Of a stretch of 29,368 nucleotides of DNA, positions 14,844-22,166 are shown piece by piece (position 1 is the first letter of the stretch; the number at the start of each line of letters is the position of its first letter). The DNA comes from JAJFFW01 sp038531315 (lineage in GTDB: Bacteria > Pseudomonadota > Alphaproteobacteria > Caulobacterales > Parvularculaceae). Position numbers and translations under genes: made by a program. The notes under the pieces were generated by a model. The model made no database searches. It saw only the letters and a list, made by a program, of their open reading frames with translations, and had not been told where the DNA came from. Location of the stretch: positions 1-29,368 of the forward strand of contig JBCBBT010000041.1 of NCBI GenBank assembly GCA_038531315.1. The letters run 5' to 3'.

Positions 14844-16009
14844 ATGCATGAAGTCGCCGCAAGCAACAAAGGCCAGTCTGCGCCGTTTCCCGCCGTCGTT
14901 CTCGGCGTTGAGACCAGCTGCGACGACACGGCCGCCGCTGTCGTTCGCCGCGAGCCCGACGGCGCGTGTGTTATCCTCGCCAATGAAGTCTGGGAACAGC
15001 ATGACGCCCATGAGCCCTATGGCGGCGTCGTCCCGGAAATTGCGCGGCGCGCGCGCATGTTGAGCGCGTCGATGTCGTGATCAAAAAAGCGATGGAAACT
15101 GCGCGCAAAAACCATGGCGTCTGGTACGACGGCCTTGACGCGGTCGCCGCAACAGCCGGGCCAGGGTTAATCGGCGGCGTCATGGTTGGTCTGACGGCGG
15201 CAAAAGCGGTCGCGATCACCCATGACAAACCGCTCGTTCCGGTCAATCACCTTGAGGGGCACGCGCTTTCTGTGCGGCTCACTGAAAAAGCGCAATTTCC
15301 GTACTTGCTGCTTCTGATTTCGGGCGGTCATACCCAATTAATCCGCGTCGACGGGATCGGAAGGTACGAACGCCTTGGCACGACCATCGATGATGCGGCC
15401 GGGGAAGCGTTCGACAAGACGGCAAAGTTGCTCGGCCTTGGTCAGCCCGGCGGGCCAAGGATAGAAAGCGCCGCCGTCGGCGGACGCGCATCGCGGTATG
15501 ACTTTCCGCGCCCGCTTCTGAAGAGACCGGGCTGTGATTTCTCACTGTCCGGATTAAAGACAGCGGTTCGTCTCGCCGCCGACGCGCTTGAAGAGCCGAC
15601 CGGACAGGACATCGCCGACATTGCGGCGGCTTTTCAGGCGGCGCTTTCGGACCATCTGGCCGCGCGCACCGAACGGGCCATGTCGGCTTTTTCATCCTTC
15701 GTTAACCGTGATGGCGAGGGCGGCGGGCGTCGTCTCGTGGTCGCCGGCGGCGTCGCCGCCAATTGCACCGTAAAATCGGCTCTTTCAGCGCTCTGCCAAA
15801 AGCATGGTTGGGCCATGATCGTTCCGCCAGCGAAATATTGTACGGACAACGGAGCCATGATTGCGTGGGCGGGCGCGGAGCGATTCGCCGCCGGTCTCGC
15901 CCCGCCGCGCGCGGCGGCGTTGGCGATGGCGCCGCGCGCGCGATGGCCGTTGGCGGCGCCTCCTGAAGGCGGCGAATTTGGCGGCGGCCGCAAAGGTCCA
16001 AAAGCCTGA
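14844..16009 (+). CDS. tsaD: tRNA t6A threonylcarbamoyltransferase TsaD, frame broken near 15051-15056
   Basis: TsaD transfers the threonylcarbamoyl group to A37 of ANN-decoding tRNAs, working with TsaB and TsaE. The 5' part (to a TGA at 15078-15080) encodes VVLGVETSCDDTAAAVV and YGGVVPEIARRA. The remainder continues in another frame with HVERVDVVIKKAM, VAATAGPGLIGGVMVG, the metal-binding NHLEGH, ISGGHTQLI, the long GVAAN segment and YCTDNGAMIAWAG. The two parts together cover the whole family. The break falls in a GC-dinucleotide run, where two bases (for example 15054-15055) are in excess. As written, the second part could start at GTG 15077, overlapping the stop (GTGA). The start of the first part, 14844, is uncertain. 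An assembly indel is the simplest reading. Confidence 0.88.
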
Positions 16010-16132
16010 TTGCGACGCATCGGGCTCTTGCCTGCGCCCGGTGTGTGAACATTTCCAGAAGCTGCTTGTTTCATCGGGAGACAGGGCTACCGTAACCGGG
16101 ATCTCTCCAGACTTTGAAAAAAGGAAAGCCGC

Positions 16133-16342
16133 ATGTCCAACGTCTATGCAATCAACAAAGTGGTCGGCACCTCCGCGACGTCGATCGAAGATGCGATTGA
16201 AAACGCCATCAATACAGCCTCGAAGACGGTTAAAAATCTCGACTGGTTCGAAGTGGTGGAAACACGCGGCTACATTGATAACGACAAGGTCGCCTATTAT
16301 CAGGTCGCGCTCGAACTCGGCTTCCGCTACGAAAAGAAATAG
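16133..16342 (+). CDS. Dodecin family flavin-binding protein
   Basis: Dodecins form hollow twelve-subunit spheres that bind riboflavin or FMN/FAD (or coenzyme A in some lineages), storing flavin and protecting it from light. The 69 residues match the family fully: VYAINKVVGTSATSIEDAIENAI (strand and helix), LDWFEVVETRGYI with the flavin-stacking Trp38, and Gln57 in AYYQVALELGFRYE. Trp and Gln at these positions are those that contact flavin in halophilic and bacterial dodecins. AAAGGAAA lies a few bases before the ATG. The next gene, a flavin-dependent reductase, starts 23 bases after the stop, so the two may form an operon. Confidence 0.95.
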   Translation: MSNVYAINKVVGTSATSIEDAIENAINTASKTVKNLDWFEVVETRGYIDNDKVAYYQVALELGFRYEKK

Positions 16343-16365
16343 CCGCAGGAAGATGAAGCCATACC

Positions 16366-16959
16366 ATGAGCGAAAAGATCATTAGCGACGAAGCGCTGGA
16401 CGCAATTTTCCGCGAGGCGCGCACATACAATACCTGGGACGACCGTTCGGTGTCGCAAACGCTGATGCAGGCGGTTTTCGATTTGATGAAATGGGGGCCG
16501 ACCTCGGCAAATTGCTTTCCCGCCCGTTTTGTTTTCGTGTCGTCGCCGGAGGGCAAGGAACGGCTGAAGCCGCATCTCGCTGAGGGCAATGTTGAAAAGA
16601 CAATGGCGGCGCCGGCCTGCGTGATTATCGCCCAGGATCTAAAGTTTTACGAAAAGCTCCCTGAGCTGTTTCCTCACACTGACGCAAAAAGCTGGTTTGT
16701 CGGCAATGACGATCTGATTGCGGAAACCGCCTTTCGCAATGCTTCGCTTCAGGGGGCATACTTTATGATCGCGGCGCGCGCGCTTGGCCTCGATTGCGGA
16801 CCGATGTCCGGCTTCGACAAAGAGGGTGTGAACAAAGAGTTTTTCGACGGTGCGCCTTATCAGGCGAACTTCCTCTGCAATATCGGGTATGGCGCAGACG
16901 AAGACCTGTTTCCCCGAAGCCCGCGACCGGACTTCGGAGATGTCTGCAAGGTCGTTTAA
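16366..16959 (+). CDS. Nitroreductase-family reductase, RutE/malonic semialdehyde reductase-like
   Basis: This 197-residue protein aligns throughout with E. coli RutE, which is FMN-dependent and is proposed to reduce 3-oxopropanoate (malonic semialdehyde) to 3-hydroxypropanoate in uracil breakdown. Shared landmarks are EARTYNTWDDRSVS near the N-terminus, LMKWGPTSANCFPARFVFV (41-59), KTMAAPACVIIA, FYEKLPELFPHTDAKSWF, ETAFRNASLQGAYFMIAARALGLDCGPMSGFD and NFLCNIGYG. No other rut genes are present in the window, so the pyrimidine role is uncertain; members of this subfamily also reduce other aldehydes or nitro compounds. It follows dodecin after 23 bases. Its TAA shares bases with the stop of the convergent amidase gene. 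Confidence 0.88.
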   Translation: MSEKIISDEALDAIFREARTYNTWDDRSVSQTLMQAVFDLMKWGPTSANCFPARFVFVSSPEGKERLKPHLAEGNVEKTMAAPACVIIAQDLKFYEKLPELFPHTDAKSWFVGNDDLIAETAFRNASLQGAYFMIAARALGLDCGPMSGFDKEGVNKEFFDGAPYQANFLCNIGYGADEDLFPRSPRPDFGDVCKVV

Positions 16960-17624
16960 GGGTTTTTAACCATCGCTTCAAAACGCTCCCACGGAAAGGC
17001 CGCGCCGGGGTCGGTGCGTCTGTTTGGATCAAGCCGGGCGTGACTGACAACGTGTCTTAAATTGGGATATTTCGCCCACGCGTATCGGACGATCCGGGCC
17101 GTGGCGGCAACCTGCCATGGCGAATAAGGGTCGGTTTCGCCGGCGCGGTTGGAAACCGCCCGATTGACTATTTCGATACCGAGAGAAGTGTGATTGATCC
17201 TGGTGCGTCCCTCCCAGACATCAGGGTGGGCGCAGGTGTTTTTGACGTGCCATGCGGCGCGCGCTTCCGGGGCCGTCGCCCAGACAAACGCGCCATGGGC
17301 GCGCTCGTCCTCATCCGGGACAAGCCAGTGAAAACTCGCCGCCCCCGCGCGCATCACCGCAACTGCACCGATTGATGAAGAGCCGGCGGTGGCGTGAATA
17401 ACGATGGTGCGTATGCCCAGCATTGGATCGTAAATGCGCTTTGACGTGCAGCGCGGCCAGATCGAATGAATCTTGGGAAACCACTCTTCGTTGAGCGGCG
17501 CGCGCTCCGGTCGTTTCTCAGGATCGAGATCAAATTGAAATTCGGCTGGATTCCGATCGGTATGGTATTGCCGATGCGACGCACAGCAATCAGAAGCGGA
17601 ATTTCGGATGTCAGGGTGTGTCAT
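16956..17624 (-). CDS. N-acetylmuramoyl-L-alanine amidase, AmpD-like (Amidase_2)
   Basis: The protein should cleave the amide bond between N-acetylmuramic acid and L-alanine, probably in peptidoglycan turnover. The Amidase_2 fold is complete: TIVIHATAG gives zinc ligand His77, SLGIEIVN gives Glu151, and VSHARLDPNRRTDPGAAFPW gives zinc ligands His195 and Asp205, with Arg203 where AmpD has lysine. FHWLVPD and AWHVKNT are the substrate-groove strands. Residues 1-70 are an unassigned hydrophilic extension with no signal peptide, so a cytoplasmic location, as for AmpD, is expected. The start at 17624 is not well fixed, because the conserved part begins only near residue 70. The gene is convergent with the RutE-like gene (four-base overlap at TTAA) and divergent from tsaB. 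Confidence 0.88.
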   Translation of the reverse strand: MTHPDIRNSASDCCASHRQYHTDRNPAEFQFDLDPEKRPERAPLNEEWFPKIHSIWPRCTSKRIYDPMLGIRTIVIHATAGSSSIGAVAVMRAGAASFHWLVPDEDERAHGAFVWATAPEARAAWHVKNTCAHPDVWEGRTRINHTSLGIEIVNRAVSNRAGETDPYSPWQVAATARIVRYAWAKYPNLRHVVSHARLDPNRRTDPGAAFPWERFEAMVKNP

Positions 17625-17761
17625 GGCGCAAGCCTTTCTTGTTGACGTTCACCCTGGTGATGGTTGCGAGACGCCGCGCGCCCAGCGATTGGCTTGGCGT
17701 GCGTCCTCCAACTCGTCTCGCGAGCTTGCAACAAGCAAGAAGCTGGCCGAAGACTGGCGAC

Positions 17762-18466
17762 ATGGCGAAAGAAATTGTCCTTGGTCTCGATACGGCGCTT
17801 CAGACTTGCGCAGCGTCCCTGCTGGTTGGGGAAACGCTGGTCGCTCATAAAGTATTGCCGATGGAGAAGGGGCATGCCGAACATATCGCCCCCCTGGCGG
17901 ATGCGCTTTTTCGCGAAGCCGAAATCGGGCCGCAGGATCTGACGCGCATTGGCGTTGTCGTCGGTCCCGGCGGATTCACCGGCTTGCGGGTCGGTCTTGC
18001 ATTCGCGCGCGCACTGGCCCTTGGCGCCGCCGCTGACGTCGTCGGCGTCACCAGCCTCGAGGCGCTTTATTACGGCGCAGCGCGCAGGGCGGCGCGCCCT
18101 GTTGCGATTGCGCCCGTGATCGATGCGCGCCGAGACCAGCTCTTTGGCGCCTTTTACGGCGCGGACGGTGCGGAGCGGACGCCGCCATTCGTTTCTTCTC
18201 CGAAAGAAGCTATGGAGATATTGCGTCATGGGGCTTGCTCTGAGGACGTTTATGTCGTCGGCAGCGGTGGAGCGTTGCTGCCGACGCTGCCGGAAAACTG
18301 GCGAATCGACGGGGAATCGACGCAGATCGACCCGGCGGATGTCGCGAGAATCGCTCTGCGCGCACCATTGCCGACCGCGCCGCCGCGGCCGCTTTACCTG
18401 CGCCCGCCCGACGCCCGCCCGCCGGCTGCAACGTCAGTATTTAAGGGTTTGTTAACCAGTGACTAG
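17762..18466 (+). CDS. tsaB: tRNA t6A biosynthesis protein TsaB
   Basis: TsaB is the inactive sugar-kinase-fold partner that dimerises with TsaD and is required for t6A modification of tRNA. The chosen ATG gives 234 residues, opening with the family strand EIVLGLDTALQTCAASLL. The open frame extends 48 codons upstream with no family resemblance and no better ribosome site. The hallmark GPGGFTGLRVG lies at 68-78, KGHAEHIAPL at 36-45, and GVTSLEALYYGAARR follows. The C-terminal half (APVIDARRDQLFGAFYG onwards) is the usual variable lobe. It overlaps rimI by eight bases, so translation is probably coupled. The partner gene tsaD lies 1.8 kb upstream of tsaB on the same strand. Confidence 0.94.
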   Translation: MAKEIVLGLDTALQTCAASLLVGETLVAHKVLPMEKGHAEHIAPLADALFREAEIGPQDLTRIGVVVGPGGFTGLRVGLAFARALALGAAADVVGVTSLEALYYGAARRAARPVAIAPVIDARRDQLFGAFYGADGAERTPPFVSSPKEAMEILRHGACSEDVYVVGSGGALLPTLPENWRIDGESTQIDPADVARIALRAPLPTAPPRPLYLRPPDARPPAATSVFKGLLTSD

Positions 18467-18944
18467 CGCCCCGGTCTCCGCGGATCGGCGCGACGTCATC
18501 ATCCGGCAGGCCAATGTCGATGACGGCGCCGCGATCGCCGGTCTAGAGGCCGCCGCGTTCGGATCGGCGAGCTGGGGCGCGGCGGGCGTACAGGCCGCGC
18601 TGATGCGCGCCGAAAATCGCGCACTCGTCGGTATGACCGCGCACCGTGATCGGTCGGAAGCGGTTGCATTCGGTATTTGGCGGCTCGTCGCGGATGAAGC
18701 CGAAATTCTGTCCATTGGCGTGGCGCCGGCTGAGCGGCGACGCGGTCTCGGGCGCCGGCTCCTGCAGGCGGTACTGGAAACGGCGCGCCGCGCCCGCGCG
18801 ACACGGCTCTTTCTGGAAGTCGATAGCGCCAATACGGCGGCGGTCAGCCTCTACGAAGCGGCGGGATTTCACGCTGTCGGCGCCCGAACACGGTACTACC
18901 GCAACGGCGGCGATGCGATTATAATGCTGAAATCATTGAATTAA
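18459..18944 (+). CDS. rimI: GNAT N-acetyltransferase, ribosomal protein S18-alanine type
   Basis: RimI acetylates the N-terminal alanine of ribosomal protein S18. The 161-residue protein is a GNAT fold: IIRQANVDDGAAIAGLEAAAF at the N-terminus, EAEILSIGVAP, the acetyl-CoA loop RRRGLGRRLL (93-102), LFLEVDSANTAAVSLYEAAGF and the RimI-typical TRYYRNGGDAIIM near the end. It starts with GTG at 18459, eight bases inside the end of tsaB (GTGACTAG), so coupling to tsaB is likely. The tsaB-rimI-fur order is common in alphaproteobacteria. The first ten residues are non-conserved and an internal start is possible. The exact substrate is inferred from position and motif. Confidence 0.9.
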   Translation: MTSAPVSADRRDVIIRQANVDDGAAIAGLEAAAFGSASWGAAGVQAALMRAENRALVGMTAHRDRSEAVAFGIWRLVADEAEILSIGVAPAERRRGLGRRLLQAVLETARRARATRLFLEVDSANTAAVSLYEAAGFHAVGARTRYYRNGGDAIIMLKSLN

Positions 18945-19078
18945 TTCTGATTTCGCAAGCATTCGGCGGGGTCCTCGACGGGAACGGATTTCTTGCCCTT
19001 TGCATCGGGCGGGCCTACACCCGCTGAGCGACGCGTTCCCTCGGGAGAACGCTCCAAATCGGATCAGAAAGGCGCGAA

Positions 19079-19495
19079 ATGGATCGGCTGGAAAAACTCT
19101 GCGTTGAAAAAGGCATGCGCATGACGGACCAGCGCAGGGTCATCGCGCAAGTGCTTTCGACCGCTGATGATCATCCGGATGTGGAAGAAATTCACCGACG
19201 CGCCGCGGCAATCGACGCCCGCATTTCCATCGCGACGGTCTACCGAACCATGCGGCTCTTTGAAGACGCCGGCGTCGTCGAGCGTCACGATTTTCAGGAT
19301 GGGCGGTCGCGCTACGAAGAGGCCTCGGACGATCATCACGACCATCTGATCGATCTCAGATCGGGCGAGGTCATCGAATTTGTGAATGAGGAAATCGAAC
19401 GGCTTCAACACCGGATCGCCGAGCAACACGGTTACAAACTGGTCGCGCACCGGCTTGAGCTCTACGGCGTTCCGCTCGACAAATCTGACAGCTGA
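19079..19495 (+). CDS. Fur-family metal-responsive regulator (alphaproteobacterial Fur/Mur type)
   Basis: This 138-residue protein is a Fur-family repressor. The winged helix (about 1-80) includes MRMTDQRRVIAQVL, HPDVEEIHRRA and ISIATVYRTMRLFEDAGVVERH. The dimerisation domain carries the metal-site HHDHLID (86-92), Glu98 and Glu100 in GEVIEF, and His124 in HRLELYG. There is no CxxC: only Cys8 is present, so the structural zinc site of E. coli Fur is missing. This is usual in the rhizobial Fur/Mur group, where the protein senses manganese or iron. Whether it responds to Fe or Mn cannot be read here. It is preceded by a 134-base gap with a small hairpin, and followed after 35 bases by an exported amidohydrolase gene. 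Confidence 0.93.
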   Translation: MDRLEKLCVEKGMRMTDQRRVIAQVLSTADDHPDVEEIHRRAAAIDARISIATVYRTMRLFEDAGVVERHDFQDGRSRYEEASDDHHDHLIDLRSGEVIEFVNEEIERLQHRIAEQHGYKLVAHRLELYGVPLDKSDS

Positions 19496-19530
19496 TCGAC
19501 CGGACGCCATACGAAACCCAAGGAGCGAAA

Positions 19531-20877
19531 ATGAGGGGCAATGCGATGAAAGTGATACGAGCGGCAGCCATCGCGAGCGTGGCGGCGCTGAGCGTGCAGG
19601 CAAGCCAGGCTGACGATCTGAAACAGTCGATTGCAGCTGACTATGATCAGAACTTGAAGGCGCTGTTTGAGCATTTTCACGCCAATCCCGAGCTCTCGTT
19701 TCGCGAATTTAAGACCGCCGAACGTCTCGCGGCTGAAATTCGCGCTTTGGGCTATGACGTCACGGAAGGCGTAGGCCAGACCGGCATCGTCGCCGTCCTG
19801 AAAAACGGCGAGGGTCCGACAGTCATGGTGCGCGCTGATATGGACGGGCTTCCTGTCAAGGAAGACAACGCGCTGCCTTATATCTCGAAAGCGACGCAGG
19901 AGGACATCGACGGGATCGTCAAGCCAACCATGCACGCCTGCGGTCACGACACTCACATCACGGCGCTCGTTGGCGCCGCGCGGCAATTGGCGGCGCGCAA
20001 GGACCAATGGGCCGGAACGCTGGTCCTTATTGGTCAGCCTGCGGAGGAGCGAATTTCCGGTGCGCGGGCAATGCTTGAAGACGGTCTCTACAAGCGTTTT
20101 CCCAAACCCGACTATGCGCTCGCCTTTCACGTTTCGGCCAATACGCCGACGGGGCGGGTTGAAGTGCCGCTTGGCATCCGCGCTTCGAGCTCCGACAGCG
20201 TCGACATCGTTGTTCATGGCGTCGGCGCTCACGGCGCCTCACCGCACAAGGGCGTCGATCCCGTGTTGGTGGCGTCTCAAATTGTAGTCTCGTTGCAGTC
20301 GATCGTATCGCGGTCTATCAACCCACAGGACGCGGGCGTCATCACCGTGGGCTCTATTCATGGCGGCGCCAAGCACAACATCATCGGCGATCGTGTGGAG
20401 ATGCAGTTGACGGTGCGCTCTAACAAACCGGAAGTGCGCGCGCAGCTGCTTGACGCGATCGATCGGGTTGTCGAAGGCGTGGCGATTTCGATGGATGTTC
20501 CCGACACATTGATGCCGGAAGTGATCCGCTCAAAGACCGAAACAACGCCGCCGACGATCAATGATCGTGCGACAGCGGAGCGCGTGCGCGCGGCGATTAC
20601 GGCGAAAGTTGGCGCGGACGTATTGATCGACAAGCCGCGCGAAGGCATGGGTGCTGAAGACTTTGCCTATTTTGTTACGCCCGAAACTGGCGTCAAAGGC
20701 GTCTATTTCAATGTCGGCGGCACGCCGCCCAAAAAAGTTGCGAGCGCGCCGTCGCACCACTCGCCTTTCTTCAAGATCGAACCGGAACCGGCGATCACGA
20801 TGGGCGTCGAGGCGATGGTCGTCAGCGCTATGGCGCTGTTTAACGACGCCTCGGATAGTGCGGCCAGCGGCCAGTAG
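19531..20877 (+). CDS. Exported M20-family amidohydrolase
   Basis: This 448-residue protein is a metal-dependent amidohydrolase of the M20D type (relatives act on N-acyl amino acids, hippurate and indole-acetyl amino acids). An N-terminal signal peptide (1-27, MRGNAMKVIRAAAIASV..ASQADD) suggests a periplasmic site. The active site is complete: Asp103 in RADMDGLPV, HACGHDTH (135-142), the general-base Glu172/Glu173 in GQPAEERISGA, His200 in ALAFHVSA and SHHSPFFKIEPE near the end. The lid/dimer domain (about 212-330) includes GVGAHGASPHKGVDP. The start at 19531 has AAGGAG at good spacing; a second ATG lies five codons in. The substrate is unknown. It lies 35 bases after fur, on the same strand, so it may share its transcript. 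Confidence 0.92.
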   Translation: MRGNAMKVIRAAAIASVAALSVQASQADDLKQSIAADYDQNLKALFEHFHANPELSFREFKTAERLAAEIRALGYDVTEGVGQTGIVAVLKNGEGPTVMVRADMDGLPVKEDNALPYISKATQEDIDGIVKPTMHACGHDTHITALVGAARQLAARKDQWAGTLVLIGQPAEERISGARAMLEDGLYKRFPKPDYALAFHVSANTPTGRVEVPLGIRASSSDSVDIVVHGVGAHGASPHKGVDPVLVASQIVVSLQSIVSRSINPQDAGVITVGSIHGGAKHNIIGDRVEMQLTVRSNKPEVRAQLLDAIDRVVEGVAISMDVPDTLMPEVIRSKTETTPPTINDRATAERVRAAITAKVGADVLIDKPREGMGAEDFAYFVTPETGVKGVYFNVGGTPPKKVASAPSHHSPFFKIEPEPAITMGVEAMVVSAMALFNDASDSAASGQ

Positions 20878-21019
20878 TTCATTGTTGCGCGCCGCACGCC
20901 GTCGCCGCGCCCGGGCGTCTTTTCGCGCGTTTGTGTGTGGCGTGCATTGGCAAACCGGCCTAGCTTGCCTGACGTCGCTACAAACTTCCAAAATCACCCA
21001 AAAAAACCGGATTACCGCC

Positions 21020-22093
21020 GTGACCGACGACACCGCTTCAATGCGCCGCCAGATTTCGCACGATGTTTCTGAGCGCATCGCGCGCATCGTCGCCCATTGT
21101 CAGGCTTATCAGGGCCCCCAGCTGAGCCGCAGCGTTCGGCAATCGGCGTTGAATATCGCGCTCTATGCGGTGTTGATCACAGCGATGATCGTATGCGTGA
21201 AAGCTGGCTTTTGGCCGGCGGCATTATTGATTGCGCCCTTTGCCGGCCTGATGTTGGTAAAGCTCTTCACGATTCAGCATGATTGCGGTCATCAGTCCTA
21301 TTTCAAAAGTCGGCGCGCCAATCACGGTCTCGGCTGGTTCATCAGTCTGTTGACCCTGACGCCTTTCGGTTTCTGGCGCGACGCGCATAACCGTCATCAT
21401 GCGGGGTCGGGCAACCTCGACCGGCGCGGGCTTGGCGGGGTCGACGTCCTGACGCTTGATGAATTTCGTCGGCTGACTCCAATGCAAAGGTTTTTGTACA
21501 GAGCGTATCGCCATCCTCTGGTCTTGTTAATCATTGGCGCCCCGATCTATTTCATCATTTTGCAACGGCTGCCGCTCAATAAAACACTTCCCTATATGGA
21601 GACCTACGTTTCCATGAAGCAGTCGCAAATCTGGCAAAGCGTGGCGCTGCTCAATGTCGGTCTCGTTTTCTTCTACGGGGCGCTTTGTCTTTGGCTCGGC
21701 CTGTCGACTGTTGTGCTTGTTTTTGTGCCGGTTGTCTCAATCGCTGCGATTGTCGGCGGTTGGCTATTTTATGTTCAGCATCAATACGAAAATGTCTATT
21801 GGGCGCGCGCCCCCCGCTGGGCGTATAATGATGCCGCTCTCCTCGGGTCATCGCACTATGAATTGCCGGGGCCGCTTCGGTGGGCGACCGGCGATATCGG
21901 TCTTCACCACATTCACCATTTATGCAGCCGGATCCCTAATTACCGTCTTCGGGAATGTTACCGGGCGAGTGAGGACCTGCAGAGATGGCCGAAGATGAAA
22001 TTCTGGGAGAGTTTCAAGACCACGCGACTAGCGCTTTTCGACGAAGCGCGCGCTCAAATGATCTCCTTCAAGACCGCCAGAGCAGCGCGCTGA
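21020..22093 (+). CDS. Membrane fatty acid desaturase
   Basis: This is an integral-membrane di-iron fatty acid desaturase. I start at GTG 21020, giving 357 residues; ATG 21041 is an alternative. The open frame upstream to 20651 overlaps the amidohydrolase gene in another frame and is non-homologous. The three histidine boxes are complete: HDCGH (87-91), HNRHH (123-127) and HHIHH (296-300). Four main hydrophobic regions (about 43-85, 105-118, 163-183 and 207-253) fit the standard topology with both iron-binding faces in the cytoplasm. Conserved FGFWRDAHNRHH and HLCSRIPNYRL suggest an acyl-lipid desaturase of the delta-12/omega-type group; regiospecificity cannot be read. It probably adjusts membrane fluidity. 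It is preceded by 142 bases without a gene. Confidence 0.87.
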   Translation: MTDDTASMRRQISHDVSERIARIVAHCQAYQGPQLSRSVRQSALNIALYAVLITAMIVCVKAGFWPAALLIAPFAGLMLVKLFTIQHDCGHQSYFKSRRANHGLGWFISLLTLTPFGFWRDAHNRHHAGSGNLDRRGLGGVDVLTLDEFRRLTPMQRFLYRAYRHPLVLLIIGAPIYFIILQRLPLNKTLPYMETYVSMKQSQIWQSVALLNVGLVFFYGALCLWLGLSTVVLVFVPVVSIAAIVGGWLFYVQHQYENVYWARAPRWAYNDAALLGSSHYELPGPLRWATGDIGLHHIHHLCSRIPNYRLRECYRASEDLQRWPKMKFWESFKTTRLALFDEARAQMISFKTARAAR

Positions 22094-22166
22094 GCGCGCG
22101 CCTTGGCGGCTCGGATAATCCCGCCTAGGCTCTCGCTTGCTTATTGGCGTTTAGAAAGGGCGGGGC

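Noticed and set aside
15083..15089. AAAAAAG heptamer in tsaD as a programmed -1 frameshift site
   Set aside because: It is a classic slippery sequence, but the first frame already ends at TGA 15078-15080, upstream of it, so it cannot rejoin the two parts. Homology places the shift at 15051-15056.
19026..19054. Small hairpin upstream of fur (CGTTC/GAACG core with GAG/CTC outer pairs)
   Set aside because: The stem has a mismatch and a bulge, no T-run follows, and I know of no matching regulatory RNA. It is noted only as a possible structure.
20651..21019. Extension of the desaturase frame back to 20651
   Set aside because: That segment overlaps the amidohydrolase coding sequence in another frame and is Arg/Ser-rich. 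The real protein begins at GTG 21020 or ATG 21041.
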